64,000 nucleotides of DNA from Bathymodiolus brooksi (GCA_963680875.1 OY804584.1:95252031-95316030), one strand, 5' to 3'. Numbered from the stretch's first letter, positions 10,269-43,230 are shown. The notes: generated by a model not told the origin, from the sequence alone. A program made the numbers and translations.

Positions 10269-11291
10269 ATGAGTAATACTTGTGGTTTATGCAATAGGAC
10301 CTATGTGTGGCCTGCCGATTTAAAACGCCACTTAAAAAGCAAACACGGTCAACAAAAGTCTACCCTTAAGCAGCAACAGCCATACACACTTACCCCAGAG
10401 CAGCAGCCATACACGTTTACCCCAGAGCAGCAGCAGCAGCAGCCATACACGTTTACCCCAGAGCAGCAGCAGCAGCAGCCACACACGTTTACCCCAGAGC
10501 AGCAGCAGCAGCAGCAGCCATACACGTTTACCCCAGAGCAGAAGCCACCACCAACAGCAGCAGCAGCCGCCCACGAGCAGCAGCCATACTCACGGAGTAA
10601 TGAAGAAGAACCCTATTATATTTTGAAAACCAACAATCCTTACACATTTTACGTTCCAGACGGATACGATCCCGATCATTTCATGCCGTGGGTCCATCCA
10701 TTTACCAGTGTAATCTCGGGACCAACCGGAAGTGGAAAATCCGTCTTTGTCAGGAGATTCGTACACAATATCAAACACATGATGACCCCAATACCAGATC
10801 GCATCTTGTGGTGTTATGGAGAATACCAGACTTTATACGGAACCGTAGATGGGGTGGACTTTCACCAAGGATTGCCGGACTTGGACACCCTCGACCCTAG
10901 AGAAAAACATTTAATCATCCTAGACGATCTCATGGACGAAACGGATCAAAGAGTAGCTTCTCTGTTTACGAAGAAGAGTCACCACAGAAACATCAGTGTC
11001 ATGTACATCGTTCAGAATTTGTTTCATCGAGGAAAACACCATAGAACCATAAGTCTCAATGCCCATTACATGGTCGTCTTCAAAAACCCGAGAGACGTAT
11101 CGCAGATCATGGCCTTGGCGCATCAAATGTATCCCCAAAGGACGAAATACTTTTTGGAAGCCTACACAGCAGCCACTGCTCGACCCCACGGCTATTTAGT
11201 CATCGATATGAAACAAGAGACACCGGACATCTTGAGACTAAGAAGTCATATCTTTCCCGGTGAGGAACAGAAAGCGTACGCCGATATTTAG
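10269..11291 (+). CDS. Zinc-finger packaging-type ATPase (A32/FtsK-HerA like)
   Basis: The protein is 340 aa. One C2H2 finger lies at 5-26, then a low-complexity region (36-110) in which PYTFTPEQ alternates with Gln runs. The ATPase follows: Walker A GPTGSGKS at 151-158, Walker B HLIILDD at 214-220, and MYIVQN at 245-250 as the sensor-type motif, then a conserved NAHYMVVFKNPRD stretch at 264-276. This matches the genome-packaging ATPases of Polintons and related viruses, which pump DNA into capsids. The N-terminal finger, like those on the polymerase, may direct it to the element's DNA. CAG-repeat slippage likely made the Gln tracts variable. Keeping a packaging ATPase without a visible capsid gene is odd. 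Confidence 0.9.
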   Translation: MSNTCGLCNRTYVWPADLKRHLKSKHGQQKSTLKQQQPYTLTPEQQPYTFTPEQQQQQPYTFTPEQQQQQPHTFTPEQQQQQQPYTFTPEQKPPPTAAAAAHEQQPYSRSNEEEPYYILKTNNPYTFYVPDGYDPDHFMPWVHPFTSVISGPTGSGKSVFVRRFVHNIKHMMTPIPDRILWCYGEYQTLYGTVDGVDFHQGLPDLDTLDPREKHLIILDDLMDETDQRVASLFTKKSHHRNISVMYIVQNLFHRGKHHRTISLNAHYMVVFKNPRDVSQIMALAHQMYPQRTKYFLEAYTAATARPHGYLVIDMKQETPDILRLRSHIFPGEEQKAYADI

Positions 11292-11292
11292 T

Positions 11293-11326
11293 TATATATC
11301 CCAGTCTATCCAAGATTAATTCAGTT
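11293..11326 (+). promoter_or_regulatory. TATA box and initiator of the small basic protein gene
   Basis: TATATATC begins at 11293, two bases after the ATPase stop. AATTCAGT has its A at 11323, 30 bp downstream. The ATG follows at 11352. The geometry is the same as at the other element promoters. Confidence 0.7.
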
Positions 11327-11351
11327 TTACGAGAGATGCGGAAGCAGTAAC

Positions 11352-11618
11352 ATGGTCTCTCAGCGCTTAAAGAAACACGCCAACGAGTTAGTGTATTTAC
11401 AAAAAGCAAGCCCGTGTATTCGTAAACACCTCATCACCAAAGCCGATCGCAGTCTCGTCGACTGTCTGTGTGAGTGTGCCGATAACATTTTAAGAGGAAA
11501 CGTCTCGTTAACTAAACCGCAGAAGGAAAAACTCGCGAGAAATAAGGCCGGATTGAGAGCACTGACGAAAAAGTCGTCTCTCTCAAAAAGAAGAAAGCGA
11601 TCTTACAAAATTGGATGA
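11352..11618 (+). CDS. Small basic protein, candidate DNA-binding or core protein
   Basis: The protein is 88 aa and rich in Lys/Arg. An N-terminal amphipathic part includes LKKHANELVYL, the middle has VDCLCECADNILRGNV, and the tail is highly basic (SLSKRRKRSYKIG). It resembles a family of small basic proteins that I associate with Polinton/adintovirus-like elements in invertebrate genomes. The function is not established; DNA condensation, as for adenovirus core proteins, is a guess from charge. The last four codons, including the TGA stop, lie inside the right TIR, so the TIR boundary contributes the C-terminus. Confidence 0.7.
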   Translation: MVSQRLKKHANELVYLQKASPCIRKHLITKADRSLVDCLCECADNILRGNVSLTKPQKEKLARNKAGLRALTKKSSLSKRRKRSYKIG

Positions 11619-12206
11619 CAAATATGTATAACGTAGACAAGGAATAGTCAACAACATGTCGACAAAAAATGACGCAAAGTTTATTAAATGTAAAAACAGA
11701 TGAAACGTTAATTCTAATCTGTGAAGAAAATCCTCAGTTCCGACCAGAACCTTTAAGTTACGCATTAAAACATTTCCTTTTCCAACCTTAATATTAAAAC
11801 TTTCTATCAAACAAAATCGAATAAGAACTGACATTAATAGTAACTCGGACTTGAATTCTTTTAAATTCTGAAAAATTCATACTAAAAGTAAAAAAACAAA
11901 AAAAAAAACACGTTACAATCTTATATGAAATAAGTTTACCTCTTAGCAATATGTAAATTTTCCTCGTTTTCTTCAATCTATTCTTTGTATTCTGAAAAGG
12001 AACGGGTTAAGATACTTTAAAGTAAATTGATTAAAACGAGTAAACGGGAAACATGTCACAACACGATCATCATACTATTGATTTTTTCATAACATGTTTT
12101 CTGAATTAAAAATCAACTACATGAATTAATTTGATTAAAATATTATAATAGGATTGAGATGCTTACCTTTGTTCGAATATAAATTCTCCACAAGATAAAC
12201 ACGTCC
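11608..12206 (-). repeat. Right terminal inverted repeat of the Polinton-like element
   Basis: Reverse complement of 2463-3077, from the inner AAAATTGGATG to the outer CACGTCC. It is shorter than the left copy only in the interrupted poly-A tract near 11890-11909. The TIR outside the basic-protein stop has no plus-strand gene. Confidence 0.95.
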
Positions 12207-12239
12207 TGTCAATATCAAAGCTGGAGTAGAAATGATTTT

Positions 12240-12430
12240 TTCAAAAAGACGAGCGTACAATGGAAGGCCGACGATTGGTTGGATTTGAATTCGAAGCAAG
12301 AAGGAGTACGATTGGTGTGATTCAAATATCAGAAGGGCTACGATTGGTTGGATTTGAATTCGAAGCAAGAAGGGGTACCATTGGTGGGATTCAAATATCA
12401 GAAGGGCTACGATTGGTTGGATTCACAATT
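12240..12430. repeat. Short tandem repeats containing inverted CCAAT boxes
   Basis: Roughly 66-bp repeats containing ACGATTGGTTGGATT and GAATTCGAAGCAAGAAGG, with about 2.5 copies. Each includes GATTGG, the reverse of CCAATC, giving several NF-Y-type sites just before a promoter-like cluster. Confidence 0.7.
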
Positions 12431-12464
12431 CCATTGTTCGTACCTAGACTCTAGAGGAGTTCCG

Positions 12465-12570
12465 GGAAAAACGCGGGAAATTATCACCCTTTTATTTCCG
12501 GTTCACGACTTCCGGTGATGCAACTTCCTGTCGCGCCTGCGCAAACGATCACTTCCGGTGACGTCACGAT
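12465..12570. promoter_or_regulatory. Promoter-like CpG cluster: E2F, ETS, NRF1 and CRE motifs
   Basis: GCGGGAAA (12473), TTTCCGG (12495), ACTTCCGG (12508 and 12551), GCGCCTGCGCA (12533) and a perfect CRE TGACGTCA (12559) lie within about 100 bp of CpG-containing sequence in an AT-rich neighbourhood. ETS, CRE and NRF1 sites are typical of CpG-type metazoan promoters. No following gene was recognised, so the direction and target are unknown. Confidence 0.5.
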
Positions 12571-13391
12571 CCCCATCGATCCCCCACAAATGCGAGGTGG
12601 ATGGTGCTTCTATACTACTGGCTGTCCCTGTTTGTTGTGGTATTTGACTAACAAGCTGAAGGACTTGAATTGATTTGGTACTGCAGTATACTTTGGAGTT
12701 TTATTTAACATGTTTAATTGTTTTTGCATCTAGGTGATTCCGATCTCGTCCTGTTTGCCACACAACGTTCGTATTTTTCTATAAGAAGTTAGTTTTCCAA
12801 TATATTCCTCTTATTTTCATGACCGACAGCTGTATGATACAGTGGAATCTGTATAATCTGACACACCAATTGCAAGGGACCAGGGAAATGTGTCAGATTG
12901 TACAGGATGTCGGAATACTCGGGTTTTACTTTAGTTAACAGAAATACTTTTGTGACCATAAATTTTTGTCGGATGTCACAGGATGTCGGAAAACTGAGGT
13001 GTCGGATTGCACAAGTTCCACTGTATTATATCCATTAATATTTTAAATTATTATATTTCATGTAAATTTCCTGTCTTCTCATTGGTTAAGGAGCGTGTGC
13101 CAATTTAGTCTATCACATGGCAGAGGGTGATAATTTAGTCTATCACATGGCATAGCTGACAAAATTGCTCACTTTTCATTTAAGAACACCCATCTGTATA
13201 AAACATACACCACACCAAAATGGCAGAAAAATATTAACAAATACAAAAATGTATGCAATCTTATTTATTACACATCATCGATATCACAGTTTAACACATT
13301 TAAAGAAAACAACAATTGAAATTCAGGGCATCAAAATCATAAAAAAGAATGAAACCAGGAGAAAAGAACATTCAGTATAATAAAAACAAAC
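12571..13391. other. Non-coding flank with one small TIR element
   Basis: AT-rich sequence without a convincing gene. It holds a small CAGT-ended element at 12838-13025. At about 13107-13150 is a short duplicated AATTTAGTCTATCACATGGC. Confidence 0.6.
12838..13025. mobile_element. Small CAGT-ended TIR element (pogo/Tigger-like MITE)
   Basis: Begins TACAGTGGAATCTGTATAAT and ends with the reverse of ACAGTGGAACTTGTGCAATC. TA lies at both ends. The interior repeats words such as GTCAGATTG and GATGTCGGA. There is no coding capacity. Confidence 0.65.
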
Positions 13392-13524
13392 AACACATAG
13401 CTGAGAGGGTGGTAGAGTAGATTGTTACCCCTAGAAATGTCATTGTCAACCTCGGCTTTGCCTCGGTTGACAATGAATTTCTCGGGAGTAACAATCTACT
13501 CTACCACCCTCTCAGCTATGTGTT
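13392..13524. repeat. Long near-perfect palindrome (hairpin)
   Basis: AACACATAGCTGAGAGGGTG at the left is mirrored by CACCCTCTCAGCTATGTGTT at the right, and pairing continues inward to a small TCGGCTTTGCCTCGG loop with few interruptions. The arms are about 60 bp. It could be a foldback MITE or a hairpin RNA source. Confidence 0.9.
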
Positions 13525-13861
13525 ATTTACATAGCATTCAATCAATTGCACAGTTTAATATTCTCTTGAGTAATATTGTCCTTGGAGCACCTCTCTTCTC
13601 AATGTGATTCTACAATAACAATCACGCTCATACGCTTGTAGATCTACAACATAATGGTCAGGTATTGGTTATGTCGTGTTTCTCCATCCATATTGTCAGG
13701 CAGGCTTCAGATCGTGCTTCTCCAATAACAGATACATTTCTGGTCTTGTGTCGCCAATAGTTTTCACGACACAATTCTGGCCGCTGAAATATACCATTAC
13801 ATCTTATTATTCATCTACGAGAGTTAGGGCTAGCTCAGATGTGTCAGTAACTGGTTAGGGT
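13525..13861. other. Non-coding spacer
   Basis: No recognisable gene or repeat, apart from a GGTTAGGGTTAGGGTTATGG stretch at its right end, which belongs to the SINE tail. Confidence 0.5.
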
Positions 13862-14125
13862 TAGGGTTATGGTGTTTAACGTCACATTCAACACTATTTC
13901 AGTTATATCGTGGCGGTCATTTTAATTGGTGGAGGAAACTGGAGTACCTGCCGAAACCCACTGACCTGCCGCAAGTCACTGACAAACTTTATCACATAAA
14001 GTTGTATCGAGTACACCTCGCCATGAGCAGGATTCGAACTCACAACTTTAGTGGTGATAGGTACTGATTACACAGGTAGTTGTAAAAAAAACTACCATAT
14101 GATAACGATCACGACCGCCCTCAAC
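13862..14125 (-). mobile_element. tRNA-derived SINE, family A, reverse orientation
   Basis: From the 3' end (GGTGTTTAACGTCACATTCA) to the 5' tRNA-like head (ACCATATGATAACGATCACG). The head contains CAGGATTCGAACTCACAAC, the reverse of a degenerate tRNA B box. It has the same order of conserved blocks as the other family A copies in this window. Confidence 0.85.
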
Positions 14126-14512
14126 TGGTTAGAATTAAGAGGTTTAACTGCTGACATGAGTCGTATTCATTTATCCAGACATCCTATCACTCGATAATCG
14201 ATGGGGAAGAAACCAAGGTATCCTCTGGATTTTACCTCCATTTCAATGGGAAATTTTAAATACATTTTTGTAATTTAAAATAAACCTGTCACATATAGTT
14301 TGCAGAAAATAAAAATACAATCTGATTTCATGTCAACAAGGATCAGGCGTTAATTGTATTACTATATTCAACTTTGGTTGATAGATATCAAATGATAAAA
14401 CAGCGATGGAAGTCCGATAATTATTATTGACGTAACCTTATCTTCATATCAGAAGCCGTTATTCGAAGGTTAGAAAAGATGATGGCCAAAGAAAAAGGAC
14501 AAATGGACAAAC

Positions 14513-14669
14513 CAGGTGCGGATCCAGGATTCCAAGTTAGGGGGAGCGCAATTAAAAAAATTGTTGGGGTATTTCGTGTGAAAAATCACGATTTTACGCA
14601 AAAAAAATCATATTTTTCCCAATTTTAGGGGGGGCACGCGTCGGGTGTGCCCCCCTGGATCCGCCCCTG
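14513..14669 (+). mobile_element. Small TIR element with CAGG(G/T)GCGGATCCAGG ends
   Basis: Ends CAGGTGCGGATCCAGG and CCTGGATCCGCCCCTG are inverted. CAAAC flanks both sides, a possible 5-bp target duplication. The interior contains AATCACGATTTTACGC and long G/C runs. Related copies lie at 28100-28289 and near 36745-36945. Confidence 0.7.
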
Positions 14670-14677
14670 CAAACGGT

Positions 14678-15264
14678 GATCTACAAAACACTTCACAAAT
14701 ATCTAATGATCGAGCAACACGAACCCGGGAATGGACCGTCCTTGATCCATTGGTGGCACCAGTCGTGTTACTCTTGTTACGGTGATGTCAAACATTTTCT
14801 TCATATCAGAAATGCTACGCAAAAGAGAATAACACTCGTGTCAATGTAACATTAATATTGACCTTTATTATGCTGTTTAGTTTCCCTATTTTGTGATTGC
14901 CAATTTATGGGTGGTTTATTTCTATATGTCTGCTGCTCCGTCAATCGTTAGTAGAAACACAAGAAAACAGACAACACAATGGCCAAATTAAAAGGGAAAA
15001 ACGATAAAAAAAAATATCTATAAAACACTGCACAAAACTAAAGATAGAGCAACAAGAACCCCACTAAGAACCGGGGGTTCAGCTGCTCCGGAAAGGCAAT
15101 CAGTTCATGCTCCACATATTACACCCGTCATGTTGCTCTTGCTACAAATCCGGTGCTAGGTCATGAATGAGGAAAGGACCGGATTGCGATTACTACAAAC
15201 GGAACATATTTGTTGTCATTTGTGACAGAAATTCCGTAACTTTCAGACGAAGTGGTGTATCAGC
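14678..15264. other. 3' flank of the transporter gene with old repeat fragments
   Basis: No gene. It includes TTTATT at 14864-14869, which on the minus strand reads AATAAA about 400 nt past the transporter stop and could be its polyadenylation signal. Two fragments of a dispersed repeat (near 14700 and 15060) share the words GAACCC and TGTTGCTCTTG. Confidence 0.5.
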
Positions 15265-37567
<22,303 letters not shown>

Positions 37568-39660
37568 TTCGATCCAAGTTCTTAAAATAAAAGAATCAAC
37601 AAAAATAATACGCAGTAAAACCGTGAGCCTTTCGGCAATGTTATTTAAATGGAGCAAAAATAAATATATCGCGGCTTTTGTTATTAACACATACAAAAGT
37701 TCTACTTAAATTACGAGACAATCTAGACAATGAGATTAACATAACATTTCCTCGTCATAATGACAATCAGAGGAAAAGACGTTATATAATGTTTTTAACG
37801 TTAACGTGTTAATAATCTCCTCTCAACTTCATCTAATAAATATTTGACTATTTATACTATATTAACGTGTTAATATAGTAACCAAGGTTACCATAGACTT
37901 AATAACAAGTTTGCATACATCGTATTCACTGACCCATGTCAAATACGATCAGGACTTCTTATTTTAAATAACAAGTGTGGACACAGAAATGTGTTGTCCA
38001 AAAGGCAAGTGTGGATGTCAATATTTCATATTATTAACTTTAAATAAAAAAAAATCGTGGACACAGGGGTCCTGGGTTTTTTTAATAAAAAACTAATCCT
38101 GGATTATTATTTTTGCTTAAAGTCCGCTCCTGTGTTTTTATTTCAAATTTTCATCATAGCCCCCCTCCCCCTCCCCCTCCCAAGTGATATAAAATTGTAT
38201 CCTTAATAATAAATTAATAAATAATAAATTCAGATTTTCTATTTAAAATAAATCTCATTTACAAAACCACTGATATTTGTTCAATTTTTAACGCTGATTT
38301 AAGCTTTAGTCGCAACAAATTTTTCTTTTTCTTTTTAAACTGTCGAAACATAACATTTATTTAACTGTAAAATTCACAAACAAAATCACCCCCCCCCCCC
38401 CTTTTCCACTTTTTTTCTTGTTTAAATCAATGATCAACAATATTCCAGAATCAAACAAACGAATAAATATAACATAGATTTCTTTTACATGCATCTTTTT
38501 ACCATGCCGAGTCAGTGTGTTTTAAATCTGTCATCCAATCAGGACGCTCATTATTCTTGTCCAAGATAAAAATACATCGCTAAAATTACCTGTGGGTGTT
38601 TCCCCACTTCAACTCGTAAATTTACATAGAAATCGGAGATATTTCGTCATAAAACTTCACACATGGTTTTGTCTATCATATTTCTTGAAGACAAACATAA
38701 AATTTTATTGCATTTATCAATATTTTATGAGTATTACCAGTTTTTTCAACACCGTATCTGTTTCTCGATACAGCTGCCCGATTACAGTGACCCGTGACCC
38801 AGATTAGCACGTTCCAGCAGTTTTTTCTTAATAATGTTGTTTAATAAGATTTATTCATATTCATACTTCCTTTCTGAATCTGCAATCGAAGAGCAGGTCA
38901 CAGAAAAATTTGATCAAGGGGAAAAATGTTTTTAATATTCCCCACTCACTCTCACCAATTATCTGTCAATGAATAAGAAAAAACTTCGTCTTTCTGCTGT
39001 TGTTATTTTATTTTTCAGATAGAGTCCTTCCCATAGGTGAAACCTATCGTCACGGCTGGGGGAAAGCGAAAATAGCGACACAAAGTATTCATATAATGTT
39101 GTGTTATTTTAATGGATTTGTTTATAGGCTGAGCTTCTGTTCCCAGGGCCAGCATTTTGATATGTTCATGGATAATGTGGATATGGTTTATATGAACATT
39201 ATGATTTGTTGGAATATTATAATGGTTATGTGTATATATTTCGGGCCTGCCATTGACGTTTGCCGGCTGCCCATTATCTCCAAGCCGTGGCCGTACAATT
39301 TGCTAAACAAAACAATCAATAAAAGCTTATTGTTTATTATTTGTCTATTTTTATACTGCCCCGAATAGTCTTGGATAATAGGAAATCAATCCAATAAATG
39401 TGTTAATGTAATCCAGTTTTCCCCAAATATGGTAGCGTAATTACATAACAAAATTATAATTATATGCATATATCTAGTTCCTGGTGTAGAGTTTCCGATT
39501 TACTTGCCAACTTCTACGTAATACGTACCCGCTGTAGAACGGACTAATGTAATTGTTTTGATTTTGGAAAATATCAACAATATTAAAATTTAATCTTTAA
39601 TTCCCCCTGTCTTTTCTGATGTGTCCTTTTAGAATTATGAGCGAAACGTATCTGAAAAAA
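37568..39660. other. Intergenic, AT-rich, no gene
   Basis: Presumed 5' flank of the transporter. TATTAACGTGTTAATA-type words repeat at 37800-37880, C and T homopolymer runs lie at 38160 and 38390, and there is no convincing coding frame. Confidence 0.5.
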
Positions 39661-39661
39661 A

Positions 39662-39830
39662 CTAGAGGCCTGTGTCGCTCACCTTTCATTCTGCTTTGAG
39701 GAAACTGAATACAGAACCTTCCATAGGTGCTTCCCACCAAATTTCGGTTCATTTTGGCAAAACAGTTTCAGAGAAGAAGATTTTTTAGAAATCGACCAAT
39801 CTAAAACAAGAATTTCCTGTGGCAGCTGGG
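39662..39830 (+). mobile_element. Truncated copy of the GCTCACC/GGTGAGC family
   Basis: Starts TGTGTCGCTCACCTTTCATT and contains GGTGCTTCCCACCAAATTTC and CGACCAATCTAAAACAAGAA. The right half is missing. Confidence 0.65.
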
Positions 39831-41765
39831 TACGTCTAAACACCGCTCAGGACTCCTGTGTGCACCCAGGACATGATGCGGTTATTTTAGTTTGACACAG
39901 GACATGTATATGACTTCAGTACATTATAGTTATTGAACTGTCAAAGTTTTGTGCAGATAACTTGAACGATTTAGGAGTTATGAAGGATTTTCTTATATCC
40001 TTTTGACATTCCGCCCATTACACAACCGGATGGCTGATCGATCATGCATGAAAAACCAATAAACAAATTACTATCGTTTCTTGGCCAAACAAAATACACC
40101 TTAAAATGGATTTTTATATATTTTATTTAATAAATAAATTATTCATAACAAAAACAGGTATACATAATAAATAGTTATATGCATGAACAATGTTTTGTGC
40201 GTACGTACTTAGTATTAAAATCACGAAGTTTAAAAATATGAATAAGATGTGAAAAGAGCGGAACTATATACTCTTAGAGTACAAAGGTGTAATACCACTA
40301 AAGAATTCTCCATAGCCTTCTATGTTAAATAAAAAAAAATTGAGCTTTCATACAGAATTCATCTTAAGTTTAATCTAAGTGACACTCATATCTCATGGAA
40401 GGAGTACCTAATAGGAAGCTTAACTCCGAAAATCAACATACATTTAATGGCATATAAGAAAAAAACAGACAGTCTGAAGATGTCTACCGTCAAAAATCCT
40501 ACTTTCACTTTCGATTTAACACAAATTCGGGTGGCTTCTTTCCAATGCAATCAATTTTTTATTTAAAACCACAAGGACATCAAATATGGGCTTAAAATTA
40601 TCCTAAAATATGTAGGTTTCTGCTGACATTCAGTATTTTGCAGTATCTAATAGGGTTTATTTTTTATCCAACAATGTAGGAATCCATTTTCTGTTTACGT
40701 ACTACTTTCGACTGGTACCCATGTTTAGTGGTAATACACCTAAAAAGTTGCTGTCGATCTAACCCGAATAATCCAGTCGTTATATTACGCTCCCGCTGGT
40801 CGCTACATTAACGCCTGGATGCATTCATTGAAAAAATCCCTCAAACCTGAAATAGTAAATGTATTACGACATAAAATAGGAGGAGCTAAAGTGTTTGTAA
40901 ATAATGTCCAATGGATCGATCAGATAATGTAATCCTGTATGCAATACACATATCCGGATAAATACAACCAAACATGAAATAAAACTTAAATGAATAATTA
41001 CTATTTTTTAAATATTAAAACATATTGATTTTTATTTCAAAGTTGGAAAGTAAATAAAAGCTTGAATTGAATTCACTCTTATAATGATTTTTTAATTTCA
41101 TTTAAAATAAAGATTAAAAAAAATGTATTTTATGATACTGATGGCTGATTAAAATTATTTATCATGCATTAGATGTCAGTTGTAATATACAGGATGTAAC
41201 CAATATACAGGAAGAGCTCCTACTGTGAAGCCATCTATTTTGAGATGCCATTCAATGAAAATAACAACTTGACCATATTGTTGCATAATAAGAATAAGAA
41301 TTAGATAAGAAATTAAAATTTATAGAAGGCAAGGATTTATATAATTAACACATTAAAGTAATATGAAATGCCAAAATCATTATTTTCAGTTTTCTAAAAA
41401 TTTCTGATATGTAAAGATTAAATATATAAAGAACGTAAACCATTCACTTTTTGAGAGCTACGATGTATAATTCAGGAGAAAACGTCATTTTATTCTGTCT
41501 TCGATAATTCTTGCTACCCGGACAATAATGCAAATCATATGCTATTGACCTCAGATTTGAACTCACTCGGTAGAGATTGTGCGCATGCTCCGTTATAGTC
41601 TTGACAGATAACATCATTTTCGTTTCGATTTACATTCCATTATTTTCCATTCAATCCACGATTAAAAATAATTTTCCCTTAGCGAAACGTTAAACAAGGA
41701 TCTCTTTACCTGGAAAATAAATATATATCACCATCTATGATCTAAACCGCCGTAAATGTCTTTTA
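39831..41765. other. Intergenic, AT-rich, no gene
   Basis: No recognisable gene or repeat. Confidence 0.5.
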
Positions 41766-41769
41766 ACGG

Positions 41770-42100
41770 CATTATGAGCAATCTTGATAGAGGATCCGCC
41801 ATAGATGCTTACTACCAAGTTTCGGTTCATTTGGCCAAGCAGTTTCAGAGGAGAAGATTAAAAAAAATCGGCCAATCAGAAACAAGAATTGCATTTGGCG
41901 GCCATCTTTGTTAATGGATCGGGACAAAATGAGCAATCTTTATAAAGGACCTTCCATAGATGCTTCCTACCAAGTTTCAGGTCATTTGGCTGAGGGGTTT
42001 CAGAGGAGAAGATTAAAATGTGAAAAGTTAACGGACGAGACGACGGACGCCAAGTGATGACAAAAGCTCGCATTGCCTTTGGCAAGGTGAGCTAAAAAGG
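41770..42100 (+). mobile_element. Copy of the GCTCACC/GGTGAGC family, 5'-truncated
   Basis: Contains CATAGATGCTTACTACCAAG, GCCAATCAGAAACAAGAATT, GTTAACGGACGAGACGACGG and the right end GGCAAGGTGAGCTAAAAAGG. Confidence 0.7.
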
Positions 42101-43084
42101 GGGAAAGGGGGGGCAATCATATTTCATCTTATTTTAATGAAATTAGGAAAAAATACGATCGTAATGGAGGAAGGTTTGTTTTCGAAAGTTTGAAATTACT
42201 GTTACTGTATTGTGAATGTGGACTTAAGTTTCTTCCTAACAAATACATTTGTGTATAGTTTAAAATAACTATGAATATGTCCAATAAGTCAGTGAGCAGT
42301 TTTTGCACTTAAGGAAAGGTTTTACTATATATTGAAAATTAATAAACAAATATACAATTTCATATCTACATAATTTTTCTTTTAAATATTTCTCATTTTT
42401 CGTAGTTTATCAGTGACTTGCGACAGGTCACAATATAACTGAAATAATGTTGAAAGTAGCGTTAAACACCATAACGTCAAGTCATGTTCAAGTATGCAAA
42501 AGTAATTAAAATATAAATGTTAAAGTCTACAAAAAACATTGTTGCACCTGCAGAGAGAATAAGTTTATACAGGGTCGATCAGTACACAATTTTACATTTT
42601 CACAAAAACGGTTCGTTAACTTTCAAATAGTAGATTAATCTTTCAAATACTTCTGAAGGCTAAATTTGCGCACTTGAAAATTACGGAAGACTGAGAGGGA
42701 TCTCCCCCCTATCCGCCATTCTGGTGACGTGCTGGACAGCTATGGAACCTTCTCCGGTACCCAACAGACAAGATCTTTAAGAATGATAAAAAATACATGA
42801 GAAGATGGTCTTTACCTTAAAAACTTAATACCAGTAAATACAGAATCAAATATTGGAAAATGAATAGAACATCAAATCCCACTCTAAAATGCTTTGACCC
42901 CTCCCCCTTTTTACTTTTGGAGTATTACCCCTTGAAATGTTTGCTGAAAGCTATTGATAGACTTAACTCTTAAAGCAGTCATATGTCTGCAACTTCTACA
43001 CCTTAAAATTACATGAATCGAAGGTCAAAGGTGATTTTGTAAAATCATACTAAAAAGATCGATTATATATATTCCATATTAGAT
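42101..43084. other. Intergenic, no gene
   Basis: Contains a family A SINE tail fragment at 42408-42475 (GTGACTTGCGACAGGTCACA then GTTAAACACCATAAC). Otherwise unremarkable. Confidence 0.5.
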
Positions 43085-43230
43085 TAAGATTAAACATATT
43101 TTATTGCTAAATATTATAACAATTGGATTGGACACAAATTATAACAATTTACAAGGGTCCTCTCCACATAATAAATAACTACAATAGTACATGCATCAGC
43201 AATAGTAAAATACAATATACAACATTATAA
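43085..43230 (-). mobile_element. 3' end of a non-LTR retrotransposon
   Basis: Matches the 3' region of the element at 30290-30430: ATTTTATTG, ATTGGATTGGACA, AAGGGTCCTCTCCACATAAT. Only the tail remains. Confidence 0.55.

Larger units (their letters stand above)
2463..12206 (+). mobile_element. Polinton-like (virus-derived) element with long TIRs, no integrase or capsid gene
   Basis: The element is bounded by inverted repeats of about 600 bp (2463-3077 and 11608-12206). Inside are five uninterrupted plus-strand genes: family B DNA polymerase with the protein-primed layout, BH1-like protein, tandem PC4-like protein, A32/FtsK-type ATPase and a small basic protein. A PolB, a packaging ATPase and long TIRs are the hallmarks of Polintons/Mavericks and adintovirus-like elements. 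I see no rve integrase, major or minor capsid protein or adenain-like protease, and there is no unassigned stretch large enough for a capsid gene. No target-site duplication is visible, because the left end abuts a minisatellite and the right flank (TGTCAATATC) does not match. All reading frames are intact, so insertion looks recent or the genes are under selection. Confidence 0.88.

Noticed and set aside
10332..10574. Minus-strand Leu/Trp-rich frame
   Set aside because: It is the reverse of the CAG repeats in the ATPase gene.
13852..13872. GGTTAGGGTTAGGG resembling a telomere repeat
   Set aside because: Only two units, explained as the tail region of a reverse SINE.
39000..39368. 122-codon plus-strand frame
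   Set aside because: AT-rich intergenic DNA with no splice or domain support; consistent with chance.
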